From Zygaena filipendulae (lineage: Eukaryota; Arthropoda; Insecta; Lepidoptera; Zygaenidae): DNA of 64,000 nt. Of this stretch, positions 1 through 11,690 are shown piece after piece. The stretch is from assembly GCA_907165275.2 (NCBI GenBank), contig OU015663.1, positions 4,476,501 through 4,540,500 on the forward strand. Direction: 5' to 3'. Numbering within the stretch: position 1 is the first letter of the stretch; every line of letters begins with the position of its first letter. A program made the position numbers and the translations under genes. A model generated the notes under the pieces. It saw nothing but the letters and a program-made list of their open reading frames with translations. It was not told where the DNA came from and made no database searches.

Positions 1-165
1 GTCCGTCCGTCCGTCTGTCCGTCTGTCCGTCTGTCCGTCTGTCCGTCTGTCCGTCTGTCCGTCTGTCCGTCTGTCCGTCTGTCCGTCTGTGCGTCTGTCC
101 ATCTGTCCGTCCGTCCGTCCATCTGTCCGTCTGTCCGTCCGTCCGTCTGTCTGTCCGTCTGTCAC
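1..165. repeat. (GTCC/GTCT)n microsatellite
   Basis: Tandem tetranucleotide array of GTCC and GTCT units with a few interruptions. It is cut by the left window edge. It runs directly into the dispersed repeat at about 166-375, as a primer-like or tail microsatellite of that element. Confidence 0.9.
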
Positions 166-375
166 CGGCTGTATCTCATTAACCGTGCTAGTTAGACAGT
201 TGAAATTTTCACAGATGATGTATTTCTGTTGCCGCTATAACAATAAATACTAAAAAACAGAATCAAATAAATATTTAAGGGGGCTTCCATACAACAAACG
301 TGATTTTTGCTGCCGTTTTTATAGATAATGGCACGGAGCACTTCGTGCACGAGTCCGACTCGCACTTGGCCAGTT
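166..375 (+). repeat. Dispersed lepidopteran repeat following the GTCC array
   Basis: Non-coding repeat containing a segment on induction of 'GTTGAAATTTTCACAGATGA' followed by 'TTGCCGCTATAACA', and ending near 'GAGTCCGACTCGCACTTGGC'. The same segment appears in reverse orientation at about 31765-31915, again next to a GACGGACGGAC array, so it is a mobile family with an associated microsatellite. The class is not determined. Confidence 0.65.
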
Positions 376-985
376 TCTTTAAATATCAGTAATTAGCTTA
401 TTCAATTGACTAAAGGGACTTATCAAGAAATGGAGGCGACGTCTTTTCATACTAGAGAAAATATAAATAGGTATTAAAATGTAGGTATATAAAGTTTATA
501 TGTATGTATCTGCATCCAGATCAGAAATTCCTTGAAATATTTTACACAAAACAAAAACACAGAAAAGGTAATTTTCCAAGTTAATGATCTCGATACGAAT
601 TCAATTTCAAAATAGCAGCTGCTGTTGGTAATTGAGCAATGGCGGTTTTTGTTTATTAGCTAAACCTCAGATTTGGGGCAACAGGCGTGACGAGATCACA
701 AAGATGGTGAAGACTGATTACACGCTATCTGGTTACAGTTCCGTTGAAAGGCCAGCGATAGCACGTTGAGTCAAAGAATACTAATAACTACGTAAAGAAG
801 CGACACTCTGTCACCCGCCAATTTTGAGTCTACCCATGTCCCGCCACAACGTAGCGGTAGAGGTGATAGCGTTGCGCGCTGTCACCTGTATGTGTGTTAA
901 CTTGAATTTCGAACTCGAACTCCGTTGATCGCCGCGAAGCGGCACGAGCTCGAGCCCTACGAACGTGTGCATACAAGCCGGCCGC

Positions 986-1263
986 CTCGCGCCTAGTGTT
1001 GACGGTTCGCCAAACCTAATAGCCGGACAGACCAGCCAGTTTAGCCGGACATTTGGGTAAAAAGGCCGGACACCCTACATTATTAAGGATTTTGTGTCTC
1101 AGTAATAATAGATCCGACAAAAGTATTTTATTTTTAATCGGCGGCGTAGTGCAGGGGGCGGGCGGGAAGTCGGGAGCGACCGACCGTTTATTTTGACTGG
1201 ACACGTAATCAAAAAGCCTATGTCCGGCTTTATCCGGAGACGCCTGGCAACCCTACTCGCGCC
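986..1263. mobile_element. hAT-like MITE with 8-bp target-site duplication
   Basis: The 8-mer CTCGCGCC occurs at 986-993 and again at 1256-1263. Between the two copies, the left end reads TAGTGTTGACGG and the right end, reverse complemented, reads TAGGGTTGCCAGG. Both ends continue into GC-rich GGCCGGACA-type subterminal motifs. The 262-bp element has no coding capacity. An 8-bp duplication and a short imperfect terminal inverted repeat are typical of hAT superfamily MITEs. Related ends occur in the larger element at 39953-40856. The assignment to hAT is inferred. Confidence 0.65.
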
Positions 1264-2149
1264 TGTAGTACCTAGGAGTAGTAACAGTGGGAGTTAAATC
1301 GGTTCGCCTGTATGTTACAGGTGTGGTTGAGTAATAAATTACAGGCTAACTTATCTTAGCCAGAAACCCTTAGTCATGACGAAACAACTAAACCTCAAGC
1401 ACGCCATGGGATTTACCCAACGAAGAACATATTTTCCTTTCACATTTATTTGGTTTTAGTTCCGCCGGAATTTAATGATTTCGACTTTAAAAGAAATAGA
1501 AATATCTTAGATAAGTAATTGGTCTCCGCTGCGCTGAGAGAAATATATTTATTTACACACAGACCACGACACAATATAAAAAGAGAGAAAAAAAAAAAGA
1601 GTACAATAAAATAAAAGAAGTTCAGAAAGGAAAAAAATAAAATTTTGCAGAAAAGAACGATTTACAAATATTCTACTGTTGTTACAAACCAGCCTAGGTA
1701 TGATTATAGTATAGGTATATATGTAGTATATACCACTAGTTGGTGCCTGCGGTTTCACCCGTTGAGTGACGACGATACATTTTTCAATAAAACAAAGTCT
1801 ATTATGTAGCTCCAAGCTAAGTTAGATATTTTGGAGTCGATAATAAAATGAAAGTCCTTAAAGTCCTTAAAGTTACGTAGGTAGATGAGGTAGGTACATC
1901 CCCACACGTGCTGTTGCAAATTTGCAATGTCGATATGCGGATACTGCGTTATCAGTCCGCGTCTAGCGCGCCTTAAATATGTAGAACATTGGAATTAGCC
2001 ACAGCTCACCTCAGGCTGATAAGTTGTATAAATAGGTATGGAAAACCATAAACGACAACGTTTCGCTTTTACAGGTTTGCACGAACTCTCACATTCCTAA
2101 TTAGTCGCTTTCAGATAATATTCAGTTTCTAAACCTTTTGCAACTATCT

Positions 2150-2180
2150 TTTAGTTATTTTATTTATTTATTAGGTTCTC
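2150..2180 (-). repeat. (AAATA)n-type tail, possible LINE 3' end
   Basis: TTATTTTATTTATTTATT on the plus strand is an A-rich simple tail when read on the minus strand. It lies downstream, in transcript sense, of the reverse transcriptase relic at 2855-3540. It could be the 3' end of the same element, though about 700 bp of non-coding sequence separates them. Confidence 0.35.
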
Positions 2181-2854
2181 CAACAATGAGTACAGTGCTT
2201 ATAAAATAAATTCATGTACATAATAATATGCTTATTGCAGAAGAACACAACATGCACCAAAAAAAAATCAACTAAGTACAGGCGGCCCAAAACAAATTCA
2301 CTGCGAGTACAACATTCTGTTCTGATCGCATTACTTCTCGCAAGCAGTAGCTTCTTTAATTTTGGAATTAGTAGCCAAGTCAACGTCATTTTGATGGACT
2401 TTATATATATTTTACATCCTATAAAAAGAACAGTGAGACCTGAGGTTGGTGCGACACTTCAGCGAATAAGACAATTATAAATTGCCAGCTCTTGGGATTC
2501 TAGGCGGTACATAAAAACCTATTCTTGACAACAATCGAGGACAGTTAAAAATGCCGTTAACTAATTTCATAAGAAAAATTAAATACAAAAATTTTCTACG
2601 ATCTTCCAAATAATAAGACATTCCAAAGTGTTGCAAACGTTCCAAGTAAGAATTTAGCTGTAAGAAACGTGCCTAAGAAAACGCTTTTGCAATTTTTTGA
2701 TACGTACAGAATAGGTACAGAAACTACGCTGCAAGACTAAAGATGACTTCTAACTAGACAGTTATATAAGACTGTATTAGTACTTGATTTACTAAATTTT
2801 TTGCACTCTTTCAGTACAAACCCATGCATTTTTGCTGCTTTCGACACAATAGAC

Positions 2855-3540
2855 TCAATAGACAATAGACGTATGATTTAGAAAATTAAGTTTCCTTTCA
2901 AAAATAATGCCTAAGTCTCTAATAAATTCAATTTCCTCAAGATTCTCCCAGTCAAGATGGTAATTAGTACAATCTTTCCTCCTATTTCTGGTGAACACGA
3001 TGTATTTACATGTTTTTACAGTAAGCGACATTTTATTAAGTTTACACCAATTAATAAATAAATAAATAGATATTCTACTGAGATCGTCTTGTAGTAATTT
3101 AGTGTCATCGTTGTCATTTATGTTCCTAGATATTTTAAGGTCGTCTGCAAATAAGTACACTTCAGAATTTTGGGAACATTTCGAGACATTGTTTATGAAG
3201 ATTCTGAACAGATAGGGACCCAGATGAGAACCCTGTGGAATTCCCGACGCTGGCATATAAGCGTTGAGAGCTACAGCCATTCATATCAACCCTAAGATTG
3301 GGACGGACAAGATACGAGCCAAACCAACTCAGCAAGGGATTCGAAATACCATACGATGACATTTTTTGATAGGATGTGATGATTAACTGTATCAAAAGAC
3401 TTGCTGAAGTCAGTGTTTATTGTATCGACACGTAACCTTGTATAACGCGATAATACCTTTAGCATATGTCACCAAATTTGTTGCAATTGATCTGTTTTTT
3501 ATAAAACCATGTTGACATTTTGTTAGCTGTTGCGACAAGT
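2855..3540 (-). pseudogene. Decayed non-LTR retrotransposon reverse transcriptase (Jockey-like)
   Basis: Read on the minus strand, several reverse transcriptase blocks follow in the right order but in different frames. These are CQHGFIKNRSIATNL (about 3470-3520), TDFSKSFDTVNHHILS (motif A region, about 3370-3420), SGIPQGSHLGPYLF (motif B, about 3205-3245) and VYLFADDLK (the catalytic ADD motif, about 3130-3160). A C-terminal RT region continues to about 2860. Frameshifts and stops break the frame between the blocks, so this is an inactive fragment lacking the endonuclease domain and the 5' end. The DFSKAFD-like and FADD signatures fit the Jockey/CR1 groups of insect LINEs. It lies in the presumed distal Pellino intron. 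Confidence 0.85.
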
Positions 3541-5145
3541 GCAAAGACAAAATTAGCCAGTACTAGTCGCTTGGTTGTAGTTCGTGACTTGTGGCGTAAG
3601 GCTCGGTGACTTATCAAGGAAAAAAAAAATAGCTTATGTGAAGACTGATCTGATGCTGACTTTTTTCTTCGTCCATCTCCGCGTTGGTGGATACTTAGCC
3701 TTAACTTCAAGGACAGCGGCGTATTTGAGAAGTAAAATTTATTGTAAATTTATAAAATGAATTAAGATAACCGTGACGGTATTTTCCGGTCGGAAATTGT
3801 AATCGTTAAAATGTAGTGAATCGTTTTATTTGCAAATCTAAAATCAATAAACAAGACTGCAGATTTAGAATTTTTTTGGACGTATCTCGATCACCTTGAA
3901 ATGGCTCCGATATTATGTATATTTCCTTCCCAGTTTGGCGCCAACATACATAATACGACTGGACAGTAAAGAGAGAAATGAAGTTATAATAAATAATTTG
4001 CAAGGATTATTAAATTATCCATTTCGCATTTTCTAGGATCTATGGTAGGTTATATTTCTATTAAAAGAATGAAGTTCTTTGGATAGACTGTTAGTAAAAA
4101 AGGTGCGATGTTAACATCTCAAAAAAATTCTTAATTCGAATACCGTATCCATTTTGGCCAAAAATAGGGTTAAAAGTAACCATTTTTTTTTTAGTAGACA
4201 GAATCCCAAATATTTAATTCTATGAATGCCAAGAATATACTTATATTTTCGATTTACATACCCAAAATTTATATATTTATATATTCAAAAAAAAGTGCAA
4301 CTTAGTAACGAATTGCTTGTAACAAAAAAACTTATTGTAAGTTGCCTACGTGTAGGTACGTTACGAGTTTTTTTTTTATTTTTCTGCTGCTTTATAATAT
4401 TATCGTCACTTCAGAACCTTTAAAAGTTGTCTGGCGCCGTTCACCAGATAAACAATATGCATTCATGTCTTCTTAATAGTAAGCCATGAGGGCAAAAACT
4501 GGGACATTTTATTATTCTGCTTTAAAAGCAGAATGAAAAAATATTTCTAACGGCGCATCTCCTTTTTGCTATTCGATACTTCAACCAATTTATTTCGAGC
4601 TTACAAGATATAGTAGACTTCTATATAAATTTAAAGTGCGACAGCTTTTTTTAAACTGGTAGGCCGTTTCATAGTATAGAAATAAGCACAAAGAGAGGTC
4701 TAGTTAAATAACCGCAGCTAGGGCGAGGCATTGTGAGCACGCATCGTATGTAGCTATAGTATTTTCCTACTATTTTTCAGTTCATTTAACTCTAGCAATA
4801 CTTATAGTTGGCTTTCGGTCGCACTCACGCACGCACTTAATGATAATTCAGTTAAATGTAGTTAAACGCCAAGTAACATTAATTTAATGACGTCTCTGAG
4901 TGTAGCAGTTTTGTTTTTAAAATCTTTACTTAAAATTAAGTAATCAATCATTAAAACGCCTCTGGCGAATACGAATGTGCACAGCAAGTAACAATAATTT
5001 ATTTGTAATATAGTTTTTGTTTCTAAATACATATAAGCATTCATTGCATTTGTGAAGATGAAAATTCTAAGTTTTAATAATGATAGTTACCTATAATACC
5101 ATATATTTGTGACATTTGCACAAATACAGAATATTACGGTACCTT

Positions 5146-5508
5146 ACCTACGTAAAGATGCGACACTCATCGCCTCCCACCAATTTCATGCCTTCGTATA
5201 CCCTGCGCAAAATTGGTGGCAATTTAAGTGAAAAATTGTCACATGTAGATTTTACATGTGACAATTGGACGCAGATAAGCAATAACATGTTAACCCACAA
5301 AACAAAGTTATTGATTCAGAACGATTTATTGCGATTTAGAGAACTTTTTTTAATTATGTGTTTACCTCCATTACATTGTTTAAATATGAAACTAAATATT
5401 GAACATATAAATTCTTGACAGAAAATGGCGCTGTAATTTAAAAACTTTAATTTACTCAAAATTTCTCTAGTGTGGGTTAACACACTATTGCTTATCTATG
5501 TCCAATTA
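5146..5508. mobile_element. Non-autonomous element with nested inverted repeats
   Basis: The segment at 5263-5305 (starting AATTGGACGCAGATAAGCAA) is repeated in inverted orientation at about 5468-5508, giving arms of about 40 bp. Inside the left flank, 5234-5247 and 5253-5266 form a perfect 14-bp hairpin with a 5-nt loop, and 5177-5186 pairs with 5210-5219. The motif CTACGTAAAG(A/T)(A/T)GCGACACTC at about 5147 also occurs at about 789, so part of the unit is dispersed. No coding sequence is present. Confidence 0.55.
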
Positions 5509-6342
5509 TTATAAAGTATTCACTGACAGTTACTGTCAGCTTGTTGTCAACCTTGCGATACGCACAAACGCACACTGCACGTGTACGTACGTACAAGCGG
5601 GCCGTCTTTACTTGTGGGAAAGTACTTGAATCGGTTCATTTGCATGGTCTGATGTCATTGACACCTGGAAACAGCCGACACTACGCATTGCTATATTTTT
5701 AAGTCTAATTTACACCGAAAGCGTATAAAAACAGTACGAACGTGTCGCGTCGCGAAATTACATTCGGAGGCTGTAACTCAACGTAGTTAGTGAACTTAAT
5801 AAGTTTAATATTAATATTATGTTGTGGGAACCAATCAGGTACAGTCTCCGAAACTTGTGTTAAACGCTACACAATATAACACGCGGGACCTTTTCAGCAT
5901 CATCGTCATCAGAAATATAATATATCAGATGAGTTCAAGTCGCTGTCATAACTTAGCCGGTAAAATAATAAGCCAGAAAAATTATAACGTAGAAAAAAGA
6001 CACTGGAAGAATAAAACCCTGGGTTTATACAAATGACACGAAAACAATAGCAAATAAAATATACCTATTAAGTTATCACCCATTGTGATTTCCTATCATG
6101 AATCTGAAAGCGTTCAAACTTCAAAGCCGGCCGTTTAGGCCACATTAAACTGATTGCAACTTAGATGGTAATGAAAAAACCAGTGGGCAGTATTAGGAAA
6201 GGTTTTTTGAACAGATAATGGATCCACAAAATGTTAGCCTGCGCACCCACCTCGAAATCCACTGGTATTAACACTCTGTACTTGCTTATAACAATAAGGC
6301 CGCCTTTTGGCCATGTATGTATTTCATTTTTATATTATAAAC

Positions 6343-6690
6343 AAGCTGTGTCCCGAGGTTTCACCCGCGTGAGTTTCGGAATTCCCGCAGGTAAGTACTA
6401 TTTTATTCTGAAATTAAAGTAGCCTAAGTTACTCCTTATAACATCAGCTATCTGCCAGTGAAAAGCCCATTAAAATCGGTCCAGCCGTTTCTGAGGTTAG
6501 CCGGAACAAACAGACAGACAGAGAAAATTGAAAAAAAAAAAAATTGGGTACGGTCTACGTACCGTATCTACTTTCTATCTTCTTTCATATGCATTTATTT
6601 GTGAATGGCGTTTAATTTGGAATTACAAACAGACACTTCAGTTTTATTTATATGTATACATTGTAAAAAATCGATGATGCAATAAAGTAT
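6343..6690 (+). repeat. CCGCGG-type dispersed repeat, subfamily with 'ACTCCTTATAACATCAGC'
   Basis: Begins AAGCTGTGTCCCGAGGTTTC, runs through ACTCCTTATAACATCAGC and AATCGGTCCAGCCGTTTC, and is followed by a CAGACAGACAG motif and a segment around ATATGCATTTATTTGTGAA. The same order occurs at about 11420-11690 and 47150-47440. It is a common lepidopteran interspersed repeat with no coding region. The TE class is uncertain. Confidence 0.7.
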
Positions 6691-6783
6691 TGTATTATAC
6701 TGAATCCATATCGATCAAATATTATGTAGGTTACCTACCTTAAAAAAGTCGGTCAAATTAATTAATATCAGTTATTTTATACT

Positions 6784-7130
6784 AGCTGACCCCCGCGGTC
6801 TCACCCGCGGTAATTTCGGAATCCCGCGGGAATTCCGGGATAAAAAGTACCCTATGTCACTCAGGATCACTTTAGCTTCCTATCTATAAGTGAAAGAATT
6901 TTCAAAATTGGTTCAGTAGATCCATAGATAGCTTTTCCCCCTTGGTATTACCCGCGGGAATTCCGGAATAACAAGTACCCTATGACACTCAGGATCTCTG
7001 TAGATTCCTTCAAGTGAAAAAAAATTCAAAATCGGTTCAGTAGATCTAGAGTTAACCCCATATAATGTTACAAACTCACAATTCACAAACTCACAAACTT
7101 TTGATCTATATAATATTAGTATAGATATCT
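6784..7130 (+). repeat. CCGCGG-type dispersed repeat, internally duplicated
   Basis: Starts TAGCTGACCCCCGCGGTCTC and ends with TATAATATTAGTATAGAT. The inner segment around GGAATTCCGG(A/G)ATAA and AGTACCCTATG(T/A)CACTCAGGA occurs twice (about 6830 and 6960), indicating tandem or template-switch duplication within the copy. Non-coding. Confidence 0.7.
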
Positions 7131-7132
7131 TT

Positions 7133-7222
7133 GCGAATTGGACCATTTGCTTATTGGACGGTTTGCGAATTGGATATTTTAAACCCTCTGGACCGTTTGC
7201 GAATTGGACCATTTGCGCCTAA
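7133..7222. repeat. Minisatellite with GCGAATTGGACC units
   Basis: Roughly four diverged copies of a unit of about 16-20 bp containing TTTGCGAATTGGA(CC/TA) alternate with GGACCATTTGC or GGACGGTTTGC. The array directly follows the end of the dispersed repeat at 6784-7130. No coding meaning is seen. Confidence 0.65.
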
Positions 7223-8064
7223 ACGATCAGATGGTGATAAAGGTCAATGTGTAATCTAATAAGCACATTTCCGCATGTGCAGAGCGATCGCCTATCGAAT
7301 TCGCCACTTGTCTTTCTATTCTTTAGGCAGCAGCAAAGTGAATGCCCTACCGGCCGAGCCGCGGCAATACCAGCAAAAAAATTTTGATTAAAATTTTTAG
7401 TATATTTGTTATGGAAATGTACTTATCACTACTTGTTAGTACCTAGTAATCATAAATTATTACTTCATTAAACTTACACCTCGTATGTTGCTTCCACCTT
7501 TTTTCATCGTTTGTTATTTATTCTATATTTTTTCATTCGCCTAAATTTTGGGATACCCTCAAAAGTAGTCCAGGTGTATAAAATTCTATCCCATCCCAAA
7601 TTTTATTTAAATCCGTTCACCGGTTTCACACAATGTCCAAACTTTTTGATTGATATTGTTAAACTATAATATGATAATATGTTAAAATAATGTAGAATCT
7701 ATGAACATAGTTTTGAAAACCAACCCAGCGCGCACTATTGACGTAAAAGACCCGCATAACCAGATGTTAGATACTACTTGGATGAAATCGTGACACAAAA
7801 ATAGTACCTGCCTAATAGGTATTAGGTTATAAGAGCGAGGTCTCAATTCTCGTCAAAAACCACATAATTATTTTTATACAAGACAGCCGCTTGACAATAC
7901 GCCGCACATCCCGTAGAGGATGCCTTTCAACTGGCGTCATGAAACCCGCTAAGGAAATTGGAAAATTTACCGCAAAACATTACGCATACACTTTTTTTTC
8001 CAAGTCATTCAGTGACAAGGATTAGTGGAGATTCAGCACGACAACCAACATTAACAGTAAAATA

Positions 8065-8503
8065 GTTTTTTAATACAGTTGCTCAAAAAGTGGCGTATTG
8101 CAGGGACGTTTAGCGTTCGGGATGTGGGCTATTACATACTCGAGCTTTTTGTTTACCTTTCCCGAACTCGTGCGTTCGCTTTGCCAACTGTCAAAAATGG
8201 CGACACGACTTTGACACACTTTTTGCATTGCGAAACGTAGGTTTCGCATTACTAATACGACTAGCGCCATCTCTTGATCACAGTTGGAACTTAGTTGAGT
8301 TTGTTGTGTTTTTGATATTTTATTAAATTGCTTAATTTTATCGTAACTGTATTAAAAATAGTTGTTCAGTACACGTGCGGAACCGTCATTGCAACTAGTT
8401 CCGACTGTCAACCCTCACCTTCGGCTGCGCCTCGGCTCGGGTAGACATTTGTCGGAACTCTTTGCAATGACAGGCTTTCCGCACTTATAATGAAATATAC
8501 TAT
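8065..8503. mobile_element. 440-bp composite MITE, copy 1
   Basis: Nearly identical over about 438 bp to 44253-44690. It has two parts. The first (8066-8360) is bounded by the inverted repeats TTTTTAATACAGTTGC and its complement near 8342-8360. The second (8375-8484) is a hairpin whose arms begin GTGCGGAA and close with TTCCGCAC, with inner matches around TCATTGCAA and AGTTCCGAC. No coding region is present. The high identity of the two copies suggests relatively recent movement or a segmental copy. Confidence 0.75.
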
Positions 8504-9156
8504 TACCGTGAATTAACGGGTGCATCGACCAAAAAAAAGTTGAAAACCCACCAACTCAATGAGACTTCTATTGTAAAAAAAAAAACTGTAGCAAGGTCTA
8601 TTTTTCTTAAGTTCTACCTGGTTACTTTTTTATTCCCTCCATCTCTTCGAGTAACGTAATCTCTAACTCTGTAATAAATAATTAGATGGTCACATTAACT
8701 TTTACATCATGATTCACAATCTAACTTTCTATATGGCCAGTGGTCCATACGGAGTTCGAAAATTAAATTACAGGCTCGTAACGCCAATATTGCTCGATCA
8801 AATTCAATCTCTGCCCACGTCGAGCGACTACTAAATGGGACATCTCTCATTGGTTGAGTGCGGAGTTGCATGCACACACACTCTACCGTGGCCACATAGC
8901 TAGCTAACTACATATTGAACTATTGTTAATTTGCAGACCGTAACGACTTTCATGCATTTATAAAAGATATCTACCTATAAAAGATATCTACATACTTACC
9001 TACCTACTAATTTCTTGTAAAATATCAAACATATTTTAAAAAACTTATGACCGTATTGGTAAGAGTAAAATATAATCACAAAATTATAGGAAGTAAAGCA
9101 ACAAGCTGCACCGAGTCAAACGAACACGAAGCGAGGGTATTAATTTATCTTATACT

Positions 9157-9410
9157 AGCTGTCCCCCGCGATTTCATCCGCGGTAATTCCGGGAAAAAAA
9201 TTGTACCTCTGACAGTAGATTACGGTGATTCGCTGTTCCCCGCATTAATTCCGGAGTTCCCGCGGGAATTCCGGGATAAAAACTATCCTATCTTTAAGTT
9301 GGACCATATTATAAATGGTTAAAAAAATTATCAAAATCCGTTCAGAATTTTCGGAGTCCATCGCGGACAAACAACGTGACACGTGATTTATATATATTAA
9401 GATGTATTAT
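9157..9410 (+). repeat. CCGCGG-type dispersed repeat
   Basis: Starts CTAGCTGTCCCCCGCGATTT, passes CGCGGGAATTCCGGGATAAA, and ends around CGTGACACGTGATTTATATA. The same ending occurs in the repeats at 56350-56770. Non-coding. Confidence 0.7.
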
Positions 9411-9599
9411 ATTTTTACATTATCTGTGTCATGTCACTCATGTCATGTTGCTTTCTGTTTGACCCGAGCGAATTCGGGATTCTTTTGATAACTGTATCGG
9501 TATAAAAAGTAACATATACGTAAATAACAAGGCATACAATACATACAAGCACGGACAAGTTTCATTTAAATCCGTCCCAGTAGCTTGCCCGCCCGCGTG

Positions 9600-9975
9600 G
9601 TGCGTGCAAAAGCACCCGTTAGAGTCCGTTTAATATCTACAGACATTGAGCGTGCCCGACACATTCCGTCGCAGACACCAACAGACGCCTTTTATTTACA
9701 CCTCAGCGTGCCAGCAACTTTCCGTGGCAGACGCCGGCCGACACCGTTTATTTACAAAAGACGTCTGCACGGTGCCGATATTCACACTGCTCCGCAATCG
9801 GCATGTAGCCACAGACACGTACAGGCATGAACCGAGCAGACAAAATATTCTCTCCGCGAATACCGGCCGGATACGGCCCGTGTCTGTTCGTGTCTGCGCG
9901 GCGTGTTACAATAGATGTGAATACGAATACGCACTTTACCCTCAAATAGTCTCGACAGTTCTTTTTTTGTAAAAT
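9600..9975 (+). mobile_element. MITE related to the piggyBac-like element at 57838-58161, degraded
   Basis: Contains TATCTACAGACATTGAGCG near 9635, CCACAGACACGTACAGGCAT near 9810, and CGGCCCGTGTCTGTTCGTGT near 9876, all in the same order as in 57838-58161. The left terminal segment is recognisable but the right terminal inverted repeat is not, so the copy looks truncated or diverged at its right end. The apparent open frames across it are by-products of its GC-rich repeats. Confidence 0.6.
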
Positions 9976-10037
9976 TTAAATGTTCATATTTAATTTAGTT
10001 TCAATCGGTCAAGCAAGTCGTTTAAATGCAAGTAGTC

Positions 10038-10205
10038 CCCCGCGGTAATTTTGGAGTTCACGGAGGAATTCCAGGATAAACTATACGTATAAACTTTCCT
10101 CTTGAATCACTCTATTGCTGAAAAATGCATGAAAATCCTTTAAGTAGTGTTTGAGTTTATTGCAAACAGACAGACGCGGCGGAGGACTTTGATTTATAAT
10201 ATGTA
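10038..10205 (+). repeat. CCGCGG-type dispersed repeat, short copy
   Basis: Reads CCCCCGCGGTAATTTTGGAG through ACTCTATTGCTG and AAACAGACAGACGCGGCGGA. An inverted relative with the same 'CCACCACGTCTGTCTGTCTG' end is at 13140-13345. Confidence 0.6.
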
Positions 10206-10553
10206 AGGATGATATTAATGTACATCATCAGTAGAGGAATGCAACGCTCTGCCAGATAAGGTTATCAAGACGCTTTGTGACACGGGTGTCGCAATACGAA
10301 GTTACGTTGTAATGTGGCATGGCGTAGCATCGCAGTTTGTAGCGGGTTCGAATATCGCGTGCTACAGCCTACAAGACACCGAAAACTTTATTTAAAAAAA
10401 AAAGTCGATTCCCGCGTATTATGCATAATAATTAATTAACCGCTAATAATTGAAATACATACCTACGTATTTCACAATTTTAAAACTTTAAACTTTTGTT
10501 TTTGTCACAAAAGGTTTAATTAAACATGAAAGAACAAATTTAGAACCGGCCAT

Positions 10554-10762
10554 AATAGGGATATTGACGGCTTTTGAAACTCAAAATTCTAATTAGTCCG
10601 TCAGTTAAAAAAAAACCATAGGCACGTATTTTTTGCTTTCTCAAATACAAATGAAAATATACAGAGATAAAGCGCATTAAAGTTTAGGGCGGGTAACTAA
10701 CCGCTATAAGCCGCCATACAAACTGCACCGGTTAGTGCACTAACAACTGACGGACTAATTAG
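10554..10762 (+). mobile_element. CRE-bearing MITE family, copy 1 (truncated)
   Basis: Orientation '+' is defined here by the end GGGAT(G/A)TTGAC followed by AATCAAAATTCTAATTAGTC and CGTCAGTTA. This copy has the left terminal repeat, the ATACAGAGATAAAGCGCATT motif and the CGCCATACAAACTGCACCGG motif. It then jumps to CTGACGGACTAATTAGA instead of the usual right half, so it is a rearranged, shortened copy. Confidence 0.8.
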
Positions 10763-10965
10763 ACTCTGGGGGCACGGTAGTGCCCCCGCCAAGACGAGCC
10801 AGCAAAGCGCAAGGGCACTACCTACCTTTTCTCGAAGCGTTTCGTCGTTTTTTTGAACCCTTGTAACTTGGGTCTGGATTATACCAGATAAACAAAATTT
10901 TCGGAATATGTTGTCAATAGCAGACTTATTAAATGTATAAAGTTTTAATTGTATAGCTCCCATCC
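10763..10965. repeat. Repeat with GGGGGCAC hairpin, copy 1
   Basis: A perfect hairpin (GGGGGCAC, loop GGTA, GTGCCCCC at 10768-10787) is followed by GCCAAG(A)CGAGC and CTTTTCTCGAAGC. The same order is at 45490-45580 with hairpin 45494-45513. This is a dispersed element immediately downstream of the truncated MITE. Confidence 0.6.
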
Positions 10966-11413
10966 TTTAGATTTTATTGATATCTAAAAAACCTCGATTT
11001 CGTCACTGACTCACTGATGATCATCAAAATTCTTAGGGTACTTCCTAATGTCCTAGAAAGCTGAAATTTGGTATGTAAGCTAGTATTAGTAAACAAACAA
11101 CAAAAAAATTATAAAACTTGTAACTTTTATCTCCCAACCCCTTAAATTAGGGGATGGAAGTTTGTATGAGACTTCTGCAATTTTGACTTACAAAAAGAAA
11201 TGAAATCCCAACAAAAACATTTTCATGTAAAATGTTGCCAAGACGAGACCATATGCCAGCACTTTCAAAAAGTTTTCAGATCTTATGTAGAGCCAAGCTT
11301 CTAACTCTACACGCCTTAACTCTACAAGGTCTAACTTCACAAACTCTACACCTTAGCCAAAATATGTGTCTTTGATGCCATTCAGAGAAACGTATTCTTA
11401 ATTTTTAATTTCC

Positions 11414-11690
11414 TTTTAACCCGCGGTTTCACCCGCGTGAGTTTCGAAAGTCCCGCAGGAACTATTTTTTTTCTAAAATAAAAGTAGCCTCAGTTACTCC
11501 TTATAACATCAGCTGCCAATGAAAGTCCTGTTAAAATCGGTCTAGCCGTTTCAAAAATTAGCTGAAACAAACAGACAGATAGACAAAAAAAATTGAAAAA
11601 TTTATTTTTCTATGTAAGTAACGTATATAATTTCATATGCATTTAAAGCAGACACTTCCATTTCATTTATATGTACCTTTAGATGTATTG
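11414..11690 (+). repeat. CCGCGG-type dispersed repeat, subfamily as 6343-6690
   Basis: Has CCCGCGGTTTCACCCGCGTG, ACTCCTTATAACATCAGC, AAACAGACAGATAGACAAA and CATATGCATTTAAAGCAGAC in the same order as 6343-6690. Non-coding. Confidence 0.7.

Noticed and set aside
1..165. CRISPR-like or satellite array
   Set aside because: Simple 4-bp GTCC/GTCT microsatellite without spacers; the window is eukaryotic.
10250..10390. tRNA-like B box GGGTTCGAATAT
   Set aside because: No A box or acceptor stem at the right spacing; not a tRNA gene.
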